A stretch of DNA of 33,645 bases from Lachnospiraceae bacterium (lineage in GTDB: Bacteria > Bacillota > Clostridia > Lachnospirales > Lachnospiraceae): assembly GCA_017543445.1 (NCBI GenBank), contig JAFYGB010000035.1, forward strand, positions 1 to 33,645, given 5' to 3'. A program made the translations under genes and the position numbers. The notes below the pieces were generated by a model. It did no database searches. It was not told where the DNA came from and worked only from the letters and a program-made list of their open reading frames with translations. Of this stretch, positions 15,918-22,787 are shown piece after piece. The number at the start of each line of letters is the position of its first letter. Within the stretch, counting starts at the first letter, position 1.

Positions 15918-16796
15918 ATGACGATAAGAGAAGCAAGAGAGATTGCAAGACGTTTCGATGAAAGAAAGAAATTGACCGATGAAGACGTGTTCATGTTCAC
16001 GGAGGCGATGAGTTTCCTGGTCAATGAATTGCACGATCCGAGGGACATGATGCACCTCGGCGGGTACTACTATGAGATCAAAAAGTTCGATCTGGCGCTG
16101 AAGTATTACGAGATGGCGGCGACGTACGATTATGACCCGGCCTACGAGTGTCTCGGTTATATTTGGTATTACGGGCGGACCGGCGAGCGCGATTTCAAGA
16201 AGGCGTTCGAGTATTTCTCCAAGTTGATGGAGAAGGGCGACCCCGTCGCTACTTATAAGGTCGCCGACATGTATAAGAACGGCTACTATGTTGAGAAGAA
16301 TCAGCAGAAATATGAGGAGATCATCGAGAAACTGTACCTGGAAGTGAAGAACATGGACGATCCGTTCGACCCGATCCCCGAAGTGTTCACGCGCCTCGCG
16401 AGGATCCGCATTGACCAGGGAAAGAAGGACGAGGCGATCGATCTGTACTCGTATGCGAAGGAAGTCCTGGCGATCCGAATTAAATATAATGCATTCTTCG
16501 GCAATCTGAACATCATGAAGTGGCTGATCGACGATTTGTATAAACTGGTCGACTTTGATGTGAAGAACTTTGATTTCTTCGACATGTACTACCTGCTCAC
16601 GAGCCCGCATAAGATCACGTTTATGTATCGCGGGCGGAAGCAGGAGCTGGAGTCCGTTGTGGAGGACGGCGAGTGCCACGTTTGCTTTAACGGAAAATGG
16701 TTCCGTAGCCGCGACGACTTCTACAAAGACGCATGTATCGACGACGTTCATTTGACTGCGATTCACGAAAATATGTTCGACTTCACGGTAGAGTAA
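15918..16796 (+). CDS. SEL1/TPR-like repeat protein
   Basis: A 292-residue soluble protein. Residues about 45-165 hold helix pairs of the SEL1/TPR type: DMMHLGGYYYEIKKFDLALK, YECLGYIWYYGRTGERDFKK and TYKVADMYKNGYYVEKNQQK. A further helical pair is RLARIRIDQGKKDEAIDLY. The C-terminal 100 residues are not recognised; they include ECHVCFNGKWFRSRDDFYKD. It probably mediates protein contacts; no partner is evident. Start at 15918 follows GGAGGGG, since an upstream extension would cross the repeat. Confidence 0.78.
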   Translation: MTIREAREIARRFDERKKLTDEDVFMFTEAMSFLVNELHDPRDMMHLGGYYYEIKKFDLALKYYEMAATYDYDPAYECLGYIWYYGRTGERDFKKAFEYFSKLMEKGDPVATYKVADMYKNGYYVEKNQQKYEEIIEKLYLEVKNMDDPFDPIPEVFTRLARIRIDQGKKDEAIDLYSYAKEVLAIRIKYNAFFGNLNIMKWLIDDLYKLVDFDVKNFDFFDMYYLLTSPHKITFMYRGRKQELESVVEDGECHVCFNGKWFRSRDDFYKDACIDDVHLTAIHENMFDFTVE

Positions 16797-16797
16797 A

Positions 16798-16851
16798 ATG
16801 TGTCTTCGTTGCAGGTGATACCTGCAACAGGGACGGTTCTGATTGACACAT
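16798..16851 (-). repeat. Composite palindromic element 17
   Basis: A 54-bp copy identical to element 14, beginning one base after the TAA of the SEL1-like gene. Confidence 0.92.
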
Positions 16852-16863
16852 CGAGAGAGAAAA

Positions 16864-16896
16864 ATGTGACAAAGAGAACCGTCCCCATTGTCACAT
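16864..16896 (+). repeat. Simple palindromic element 18
   Basis: 33-bp unit, 12 bases after element 17; perfect ends. AGGAGG of the next gene starts four bases later. Confidence 0.92.
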
Positions 16897-16908
16897 CGAA
16901 GGAGGAAA

Positions 16909-17733
16909 ATGAAAAATCAGGTTTTGGTTTCCACGGGCGCGTTGATCGGGCGGCCGAATGGGAGAGACTACAGATTATTGAAAGAGTTTGCCCGGCAGCT
17001 AGACTGCGATGGCTTTGAGTTCATGATGTACAGCGACTGGTACGAGAAGATCCCGGATATCGTGGAGTTTCTACGCGCGAACGGCATTTCGACGCCGCTG
17101 TATCATTGCCAGAAGAGCATCGGCGAGGGCATCAGCAAGGGTGGCGAAGATTTTGAGAAGGCGATCGAGAACTTCCGAATCAATGCGCAGATGGCACATG
17201 ATATCGGCGCTGGGAAGATGGTCATGCACCTGTGGGACGGTATAACGTCGGATGCATTTTTCGATAATAACATCAAGGCATATCCGATCGTGCGGGAGAT
17301 CGCAGACGCGTGCGGCGTGGAACTGCTGATCGAGAATGTGGTTTGCAATCAGAAGGATCCGATGACGCATTGGAGCGAGCTGGCGAAACTTTTCCCCGAC
17401 ATCAAGTTCATATTTGATACGAAGATGGCGGCTTTTCACGGACAGTTGGAGCTTCTGTATGATCCGGCAAATGAATGGCTGTGGAAGGAGGGACACATTC
17501 GCCACTACCATGTGAACGACTACGCCGGCGGCATCAAGGACTGGGCGAATTTGAGGACGCTTCCGATCGGTGCCGGGCACATTGATTTCGAGCGGTTTTT
17601 CGCGTTCGTTCGAAGCACTGGGTATGAAGAGCATTTCACGCTCGAGTCGACTGCATTCAACAAAGAAGGCGTGGTCGACATCGAGATGCTGAACCGACAG
17701 GTGGAATGTGTCAAAGAGAACCGTCCCTGTTGA
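16909..17733 (+). CDS. Sugar phosphate isomerase/epimerase-like TIM barrel
   Basis: A 274-residue protein of the xylose isomerase-like TIM barrel group (AP endonuclease 2 superfamily). Likely metal ligands and signature loops: LLIENVVCNQ (Glu), KFIFDTKMAAFHGQ (Asp, His), RHYHVNDYAGG (His-x-Asp) and HFTLESTAF (final Glu). The actual sugar substrate cannot be read from sequence. AGGAGG precedes the ATG at 16909. The last eight residues, CVKENRPC, and the stop lie in a repeat element, so the native end of the gene is lost. Confidence 0.82.
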   Translation: MKNQVLVSTGALIGRPNGRDYRLLKEFARQLDCDGFEFMMYSDWYEKIPDIVEFLRANGISTPLYHCQKSIGEGISKGGEDFEKAIENFRINAQMAHDIGAGKMVMHLWDGITSDAFFDNNIKAYPIVREIADACGVELLIENVVCNQKDPMTHWSELAKLFPDIKFIFDTKMAAFHGQLELLYDPANEWLWKEGHIRHYHVNDYAGGIKDWANLRTLPIGAGHIDFERFFAFVRSTGYEEHFTLESTAFNKEGVVDIEMLNRQVECVKENRPC

Positions 17734-17737
17734 CACA
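17706..17737 (+). repeat. Palindromic element 19, composite core without inner palindrome
   Basis: ATGTGTCAAAGAGAACC, then GTCCCTGTTGACACA. The CCCTGTTG junction is that of composite units, but the inner palindrome is absent, leaving a 32-33-base unit. It sits inside coding sequence: the isomerase stops within it and an orphan open stretch follows. Confidence 0.85.
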
Positions 17738-17873
17738 CTACGCCCCAGACTTCGGGTTGGCGGATTTCGAGAGGATCGTGCGATGGATGCCGTACATCGT
17801 GGAGATGGAATTTGAAGGAGAAGAATTAGTAGGCGTGCGCGAGCTGGCGCACGTAGACAAAACACGAAAATGA
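17735..17873 (+). pseudogene. Orphan C-terminal coding stretch
   Basis: In the frame starting at 17735 an open stretch of 45 codons plus stop reads HYAPDFGLADFERIVRW, then MPYIVEMEFEGEELVGVREL and AHVDKTRK. Codon usage looks like that of the neighbours, but there is no start codon or ribosome binding site. I do not recognise the protein. It looks like the end of a gene whose front was deleted when element 19 arrived, or the displaced end of the isomerase gene. Confidence 0.45.
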
Positions 17874-17889
17874 AGAGAGGGGTTGAATT

Positions 17890-19092
17890 ATGGTTTATTA
17901 TCAGGATGGGAAGCTGACCATTCGAAGTATGGAGGCGGGTGATCCGCAGGTCATTTACGATACATATATGACCTACGGCTGGCACCCGCAAATCGAATAT
18001 TATCAAAATTACATGAAGGAAGAACAGCTCGGCGAGCGCCTGACGTTTATCGCCGTGTGGGAGGGCGCCGTTGTGGGCCTGTGTACGCTGGTCCTGCATC
18101 CGAAGGAGGGCCCGTGGGCCGGCGGCGATTACCCCGAGATCGTGGACCTCGCTGTTTTCTATCATGTGCATAATCTCGGCATTGGCAACAAACTTCTGGA
18201 TGTTGCGGAGACGGAGGCTGCGAAACGCGCGGACATGGTCTTCCTGGCCGTGGGCGTGCACTCGGGTTACGGCCCCGCGCAGCGCATCTATGCGAAGCGC
18301 GGCTACATTCCGGATGGCAGCGGCGTCTGGTATCAAGGTAAGGTGCTGGATCAGTATGCGCCTTGCGTGAATGACGACGACCTGCTACTGTTCCTGTCGA
18401 AAAATGTGTCTGAGTTGCAGGTGAGACCTGCAACAGGGACGGTTCCATCTGACACATATTCCGATACCCTCGATTGGTATCGGGACCATGCAGAGGCGTT
18501 TATCGCCAATACGCAAGAGGCGGATATTTCGTCGCTTTATGAAGCTTTCATGGAGCATTTGCCGGAAAATGCACGCGTACTCGACCTAGGCTGCGGCGCC
18601 GGCAACGCTTCTTTGTACTTTGCGAATGCCGGGTATTCGGTCCTGGCCGTGGATGGTTGCCGGGAATTCTGCGACTACACGCATGACCGCGTCGGCTGTC
18701 CGGTGCGCTGCATCCGCTTTGATGAATTGGATTATGAGGCGGAATTCGACGGCGTCTGGGCCTGTGCGTCGCTCTTGCACGTGAGTAAGAACGAACTTCC
18801 GGGCATCCTGCGCCGCATTTCCCGCGCACTGAAGCCGGGCGGCATCTTCTATGCGTCCTTCAAGTATGGGGATGGAGAACGCATTCGAGACGGAAGAGCA
18901 TTTTCCGATTTCACTGAGGAGTCGCTGCGTGAGTTGCTGGATGCGACGGGCGGTTTTGCGGTGACTTCGCTTGGGATGACGCAGGATGTGCGCCCCGGCC
19001 GCGCTGACGAACGCTGGGTCAATGTGTTCTGCGTAAAGGAATGTGTCAACCGTTGCAGGTCTTCGACCTGCAACAAGGACGGTTCTGATTGA
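17890..19092 (+). CDS. GNAT acetyltransferase-methyltransferase fusion linked by a repeat
   Basis: A 400-residue product. Residues 1-171 are a GNAT domain (LAVFYHVHNLGIGNKLLDV as motif A, RIYAKRGYIPDGSGVWY near its end). Residues 172-189 are encoded exactly by composite element 20, read NVSELQVRPATGTVPSDT. Residues 190-385 are a class I SAM methyltransferase: YSDTLDWYRDHAEAFI, motif I RVLDLGCGAGNASLYF (about 229-244), ACASLLHVSKNELPGIL and the LKPGG loop. The last 16 residues, ending CNKDGSD, come from element 21. The methyltransferase half has no start codon or ribosome binding site of its own, so the element seems to have joined two former genes. Activities of both halves are inferred from motifs; substrates are unknown. 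Confidence 0.85.
   Translation: MVYYQDGKLTIRSMEAGDPQVIYDTYMTYGWHPQIEYYQNYMKEEQLGERLTFIAVWEGAVVGLCTLVLHPKEGPWAGGDYPEIVDLAVFYHVHNLGIGNKLLDVAETEAAKRADMVFLAVGVHSGYGPAQRIYAKRGYIPDGSGVWYQGKVLDQYAPCVNDDDLLLFLSKNVSELQVRPATGTVPSDTYSDTLDWYRDHAEAFIANTQEADISSLYEAFMEHLPENARVLDLGCGAGNASLYFANAGYSVLAVDGCREFCDYTHDRVGCPVRCIRFDELDYEAEFDGVWACASLLHVSKNELPGILRRISRALKPGGIFYASFKYGDGERIRDGRAFSDFTEESLRELLDATGGFAVTSLGMTQDVRPGRADERWVNVFCVKECVNRCRSSTCNKDGSD
18404..18457 (-). repeat. Composite palindromic element 20, in frame inside a gene
   Basis: A 54-bp unit, 18 codons. Inner palindrome GTTGCAGGT-GAG-ACCTGCAAC; outer arms ATGTGTCTGA and TCTGACACAT. No stop codon in the frame used. Confidence 0.93.
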
Positions 19093-19097
19093 CACAT
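19040..19097 (-). repeat. Composite palindromic element 21
   Basis: A 58-bp unit with inner palindrome GTTGCAGGTC-TTC-GACCTGCAAC. It supplies the C-terminus and TGA of the fusion gene. AGGAG of the next gene follows five bases later. Confidence 0.92.
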
Positions 19098-19113
19098 TAA
19101 CAAGGAGTAGAAA

Positions 19114-19923
19114 ATGAGTATTAGTGATAAAAACACGGTTGAGAAGCAGTACAATACGTCGAATCATTTGAATACGAGGATATCGATTCACGATAAGTAT
19201 TCGACGAACAAACAAGGATTTGGTAATTGGATCACGTCGCATTATGACATCCGGGAAGGCATGAAGGTGCTGGAACTGGGGTGCGGCACGGGAAGCATGT
19301 GGGTCGGAAAAGGCGAGCTGGTTGCGAAGTGTTCGCAGCTCATTCTTTCGGATTTTTCAGCGGGAATGCTTGAGCAGACGAAGAGTACATTGGCCGATCT
19401 CGAGGGAATCGAGTATCAGGTGATCGACATTCAAAACATTCCGTATGCGGATCAGACGTTTGATGTGGTCATCGCCAATATGATGCTGTATCATGTTCCG
19501 GACTTGGAGCGCGGTTTGCGCGAGGTGCGCCGCGTTCTGAAGGAAGACGGGACGTTTTACTGCGCGACGTACGGCGAGAATGGTATCATGGAGTACATCT
19601 ATGGTCTGTTTGAGAAGTATGACGTGAAGGCCTCGCCGAACCATGCATTTACCATGCAAAACGGCGCGGACAAATTGGGAAATGTTTTTGACGAAGTCAA
19701 GAGATTCAATTATGAGGACGCTCTTGAGGTGACGAACTTCGATGACATGGCAGACTATGTTTATTCATTGGCCGGCATGTCCGGACTGGAAAATGTGTCG
19801 CGGGAAACGATGCTTCAAGTGCTGAATGAAAATGCGGTGGATGGCGTGCTGCGCGTTCCAAAGGATTATGGAATGTTTACCGCAAAAAGTGTCAAACGGA
19901 ACCGTCCCTGTTGCAGGTCGTGA
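19114..19923 (+). CDS. Class I SAM-dependent methyltransferase
   Basis: A 269-residue methyltransferase of the UbiE/Methyltransf_11 type. Motif I is KVLELGCGTGSMWVGKG (about 51-67), motif II DVVIANMMLYHVPDLER (about 115-131) and the post-II LKEDGTFYCATYGENG. Substrate unknown. AGGAG before ATG at 19114. The last 11 residues, SVKRNRPCCRS, and the stop are encoded by element 22. It is not a close copy of the methyltransferase half of the upstream fusion. Confidence 0.88.
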   Translation: MSISDKNTVEKQYNTSNHLNTRISIHDKYSTNKQGFGNWITSHYDIREGMKVLELGCGTGSMWVGKGELVAKCSQLILSDFSAGMLEQTKSTLADLEGIEYQVIDIQNIPYADQTFDVVIANMMLYHVPDLERGLREVRRVLKEDGTFYCATYGENGIMEYIYGLFEKYDVKASPNHAFTMQNGADKLGNVFDEVKRFNYEDALEVTNFDDMADYVYSLAGMSGLENVSRETMLQVLNENAVDGVLRVPKDYGMFTAKSVKRNRPCCRS

Positions 19924-19941
19924 CCTGCAACGAAGACACAT
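19888..19941 (+). repeat. Composite palindromic element 22
   Basis: A 54-bp unit: AGTGTCAAAC, GGAACCGTCCC, inner palindrome GTTGCAGGTC-GT-GACCTGCAAC, right arm AGACACAT. The first bases of the left end are altered. It contains the upstream stop codon and is followed by CCAGGAGG. Confidence 0.9.
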
Positions 19942-19955
19942 TCCAGGAGGATAAA

Positions 19956-21500
19956 ATGACAGAGAGAATTGGAATTATATCCGATGTGCACGGGAATCTG
20001 CCGGCGTTTACGGCCGTGCTGGAGGATGCGAAAGCGCGTGGCATCGGGCAGTTCGTGATCGCGGGGGATTATTGTTTAAGCGGGGCGTGGCCGGACGGCT
20101 GCATCGAGAAGCTTAAAAACCTTCCGAACGCCCACATCATCCGGGGCAATGAAGAGCGCTACCTGGAGAATTTGATCGGGAAGGATCAGAGCACCTGGAC
20201 GGATGGCCAGATGCAGATCTCGTATTGGAATTACCGAAATATCCGCAAGGAAAACCTGGATTATGTTCTGAACTTGCCGCACACGATCGACTATGTGTGT
20301 AATGGCGTGAGCATTCATGTAGCGCATGCATCCGACGCATTCCTCGGGGAGTGCGAGTTCGGAAAATTCGGGCCCGCGCTTCTGGCGAAGCAGTATGCGG
20401 AAGTAGAAGTTACGCCCGAAATGCTGCATGACGACATCCATAAACTTCTGGATAATGATCCGGAAGTACAAAATAAATTGAAAAATATGCCGGAAGGAGT
20501 TTACATCTTCGGTCATTCCCATGTACAATGGAGTTATCAAGCGAAAGATAAGAATGTGTGGTTAGTAAATCCTGGTTCCTGTGGCCTGCCGCTGGATTGC
20601 ATCCGTGGCAGCGTTCCCTACGACATATTGTCGATCACGGATGCCGGAGAGGTTCAGCTGGAGGAAGTGCGAGTTACATTTTCCAAGGAAGCCTATGTGG
20701 AGCAGTTGAAGCAGACGACGCAGTTTACACAGGCACGGGTCTGGACAGAAGTGATCTTTCGGGAATTATTGACCGCGCAAGAGCACTTGACGTTCTTTTT
20801 ACAATTTGCCGAGCAATACGCGCAGAAGATCGGGGACACAAGGCGTCCTTATTGCGTAGAGACGTGGGAGGCAGCCTATGAATCCTGGGCACGCGAGCAA
20901 AATGTGTCAAATGGAACCGTCCTTGTTGCAGGTCAAAGACCTGCAGCGGTTGACACATTCCTGGAGATGCATCCGGGGTTTTTCGAGCGGGACTACGTGC
21001 GCGAGCGCGGGGACGAAGTAGCATCCGAAATGATGCTGGCGCTAAGGAAGTTCGACGAAGGATGCTACGTAAAAACATATCCGGAGAACGTTACCTTCGG
21101 ATATTATAACGGCAGTCTTGAGGAACTGAAAAAAGCGGTGGCGGAGGTGATCCCGCACTGGGTGGATTTCTTCAGTGAGAAGTCACGGGTGTATTGTGGG
21201 TTTATCGACGGAGAGATCGCCTGCTTCTGCATAATCGAGAATTTCGGCGAGCACGAAGTGAATGGCGAGACATGGAAGATCGGCGGCCCCGGATGTGTCG
21301 GAACATTGCCCGCGTACAGAAACCGAGGGTTGGGCCTCACGATGGTGAAGCATGTTACGAAGATCCTTCAGGACGAGGGTTACACACATAGTTATATACA
21401 CTTTACGTACGAGGTCGGATGGTACGCGAAGCTGGGGTATAAGACGTTTCTTCGGTGGAACGGCCGCGGCGTCGTGTGGACCGGTGAGATGGATTCATAA
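19956..21500 (+). CDS. Metallophosphoesterase-GNAT fusion linked by a repeat
   Basis: A 514-residue product. Residues 1-315 are a calcineurin-like phosphoesterase of the YfcE/ApaH type with the metal motifs ISDVHGN, VIAGDYC, IIRGNEE, HVAHASD and FGHSHVQ. Residues 316-334 are encoded by composite element 23, read NVSNGTVLVAGQRPAAVDT. Residues 335-514 are a GNAT domain with GPGCVGTLPAYRNRGLGLTM as acetyl-CoA loop and YEVGWYAKLGYKTF near the end. Start at 19956 follows CCAGGAGG. The GNAT half lacks its own start and ribosome binding site. No known pathway needs these two activities in one chain, so the fusion is probably accidental. Confidence 0.85.
   Translation: MTERIGIISDVHGNLPAFTAVLEDAKARGIGQFVIAGDYCLSGAWPDGCIEKLKNLPNAHIIRGNEERYLENLIGKDQSTWTDGQMQISYWNYRNIRKENLDYVLNLPHTIDYVCNGVSIHVAHASDAFLGECEFGKFGPALLAKQYAEVEVTPEMLHDDIHKLLDNDPEVQNKLKNMPEGVYIFGHSHVQWSYQAKDKNVWLVNPGSCGLPLDCIRGSVPYDILSITDAGEVQLEEVRVTFSKEAYVEQLKQTTQFTQARVWTEVIFRELLTAQEHLTFFLQFAEQYAQKIGDTRRPYCVETWEAAYESWAREQNVSNGTVLVAGQRPAAVDTFLEMHPGFFERDYVRERGDEVASEMMLALRKFDEGCYVKTYPENVTFGYYNGSLEELKKAVAEVIPHWVDFFSEKSRVYCGFIDGEIACFCIIENFGEHEVNGETWKIGGPGCVGTLPAYRNRGLGLTMVKHVTKILQDEGYTHSYIHFTYEVGWYAKLGYKTFLRWNGRGVVWTGEMDS
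20902..20958 (+). repeat. Composite palindromic element 23, in frame inside a gene
   Basis: A 57-bp unit, 19 codons. Inner palindrome GTTGCAGGTC-AAA-GACCTGCAGC (one mismatch); core GGAACCGTCCT with one change from consensus. No stop in the frame used. Confidence 0.92.
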
Positions 21501-21564
21501 CGATGTCTTGATATGAGACGTCGCAGAATAAATGGTTACACAAAAAACAGATAGGAGAAAAACC

Positions 21565-22698
21565 ATGGAGAAAAGAAGATTTGAAAAATTGGGCATCGAT
21601 GTTTCATTGTTGGGGTTCGGTTGTATGAGATTGCCCGTTTCCGGAGACGGAAAGATCGACCGACCCATGGCGGAAAAAATGCTGGATAAGGCGATCGCGG
21701 CCGGGGTCAATTATATCGACACGGCGTACCCTTACCACGGCGGCGAGAGCGAGTTGTTCGTCGGCGAGGCGCTGAAGAAGTACCCGCGCGACTCGTACTA
21801 TTTGGCGACGAAGCTGCCCGTTTGGTTCGTGAACACAGTCGAGGATGTCGACAAATATTTCAATGAGCAGCTTAAGAAACTGCAGGTGGACCATTTTGAT
21901 TTTTACCTGATGCATGCCATGAACCGCGGAAGCTGGCGGAAAATGGTGGAGATCGGATGCGTAAAGAGACTTGAAGAACTGAAAGCCGAAGGTAAGATCC
22001 GCTTCTTAGGCTTCTCGTTCCACGACAGCTACGAAGCGTTTGAAGAGATCATCAACTACAGAGACTGGGACTTCTGCCAGATCCAGCTCAACTATATGGA
22101 TATCGACGAGCAGGCCGGCATGAAGGGATACAAGCTCGCGGAGGAAAAGGGCATTCCGCTCACCATCATGGAGCCGATCAAGGGCGGTTCCCTGGCGAAA
22201 TTCTCCGACGACATCATGGAAGTTTTCGACAGCGTGCGCCCCGGTAAGAGCGCGGCTTCGTTTGCCCTGCGCTACGTGGCGACTCTGCCGAACATCCTGA
22301 CGGTGCTGAGCGGCATGTCCACGATGGAGCAGGTCGAGGATAACCTGGACACATTTACCGATTTCGTACCCATGGAAGAGAAGGAGTACGAGGCGATCGA
22401 CACGATCAAAAAGATCATGAACAGCAGGATCCAGAACGGCTGCACCGGCTGCCGGTACTGCATGCCTTGCCCGTTTGGTGTGGATATCCCCGGTAACTTC
22501 AGTGTTTGGAACCGCTACCATATGTATCAGAATTTTGATGTCGTTAAGTGGCAGTGGGAAGGCATGGAACGCGACGGCAAGACCGCGAAGAGTTGCAAAG
22601 AGTGCGGAAAATGCGAGAAGGCTTGCCCGCAGCTTCTGCGGATCCGCGAAGATCTCAAGAAAGCATTGGCCGATCTGACAAAGGCGGCGGAAGACTAA
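21565..22698 (+). CDS. Aldo/keto reductase with C-terminal 4Fe-4S domain
   Basis: A 377-residue oxidoreductase. The aldo/keto reductase barrel (1-275) begins FEKLGIDVSLLGFGCMRLP and has the tetrad Asp and Tyr in NYIDTAYPYHGGESE, Lys in YYLATKLPV and His in FDFYLMHAM. The C-terminus carries two cysteine clusters, CTGCRYCMPCPFG and CKECGKCEKACP, for iron-sulfur clusters. This fusion is common in anaerobic Firmicutes and is probably an NAD(P)H- or ferredoxin-linked reductase of unknown substrate. TAGGAG precedes the ATG. The TAA overlaps the next element (TAATG). Confidence 0.92.
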   Translation: MEKRRFEKLGIDVSLLGFGCMRLPVSGDGKIDRPMAEKMLDKAIAAGVNYIDTAYPYHGGESELFVGEALKKYPRDSYYLATKLPVWFVNTVEDVDKYFNEQLKKLQVDHFDFYLMHAMNRGSWRKMVEIGCVKRLEELKAEGKIRFLGFSFHDSYEAFEEIINYRDWDFCQIQLNYMDIDEQAGMKGYKLAEEKGIPLTIMEPIKGGSLAKFSDDIMEVFDSVRPGKSAASFALRYVATLPNILTVLSGMSTMEQVEDNLDTFTDFVPMEEKEYEAIDTIKKIMNSRIQNGCTGCRYCMPCPFGVDIPGNFSVWNRYHMYQNFDVVKWQWEGMERDGKTAKSCKECGKCEKACPQLLRIREDLKKALADLTKAAED

Positions 22699-22730
22699 TG
22701 TGACAACAGGGACGGTTCCAATTGACACAT
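22698..22730 (-). repeat. Simple palindromic element 24, mixed arms
   Basis: A 33-bp unit with left arm ATGTGACAA (GTGACA version) and right arm TTGACACAT (GTGTCA version), so the stem is mismatched in the middle. It overlaps the reductase stop codon by one base. First of a minus, plus, plus triplet. Confidence 0.9.
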
Positions 22731-22742
22731 TCGGCGGTAAAA

Positions 22743-22775
22743 ATGTGTCAAAGAGAACCGTCCCCATTGACACAT
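22743..22775 (+). repeat. Simple palindromic element 25
   Basis: 33-bp unit, GTGTCA stem version with perfect ends, 12 bases after element 24. Confidence 0.92.
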
Positions 22776-22787
22776 TCCAAGGCAAAA

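Noticed and set aside
17071-18336. Long antisense reading frame across the isomerase and GNAT genes
   Set aside because: It spans two convincing + strand genes and a repeat element and has no domain signature.
21508-21536. Promoter before the aldo/keto reductase (TTGATA)
   Set aside because: No acceptable -10 box at 16-18 bases.
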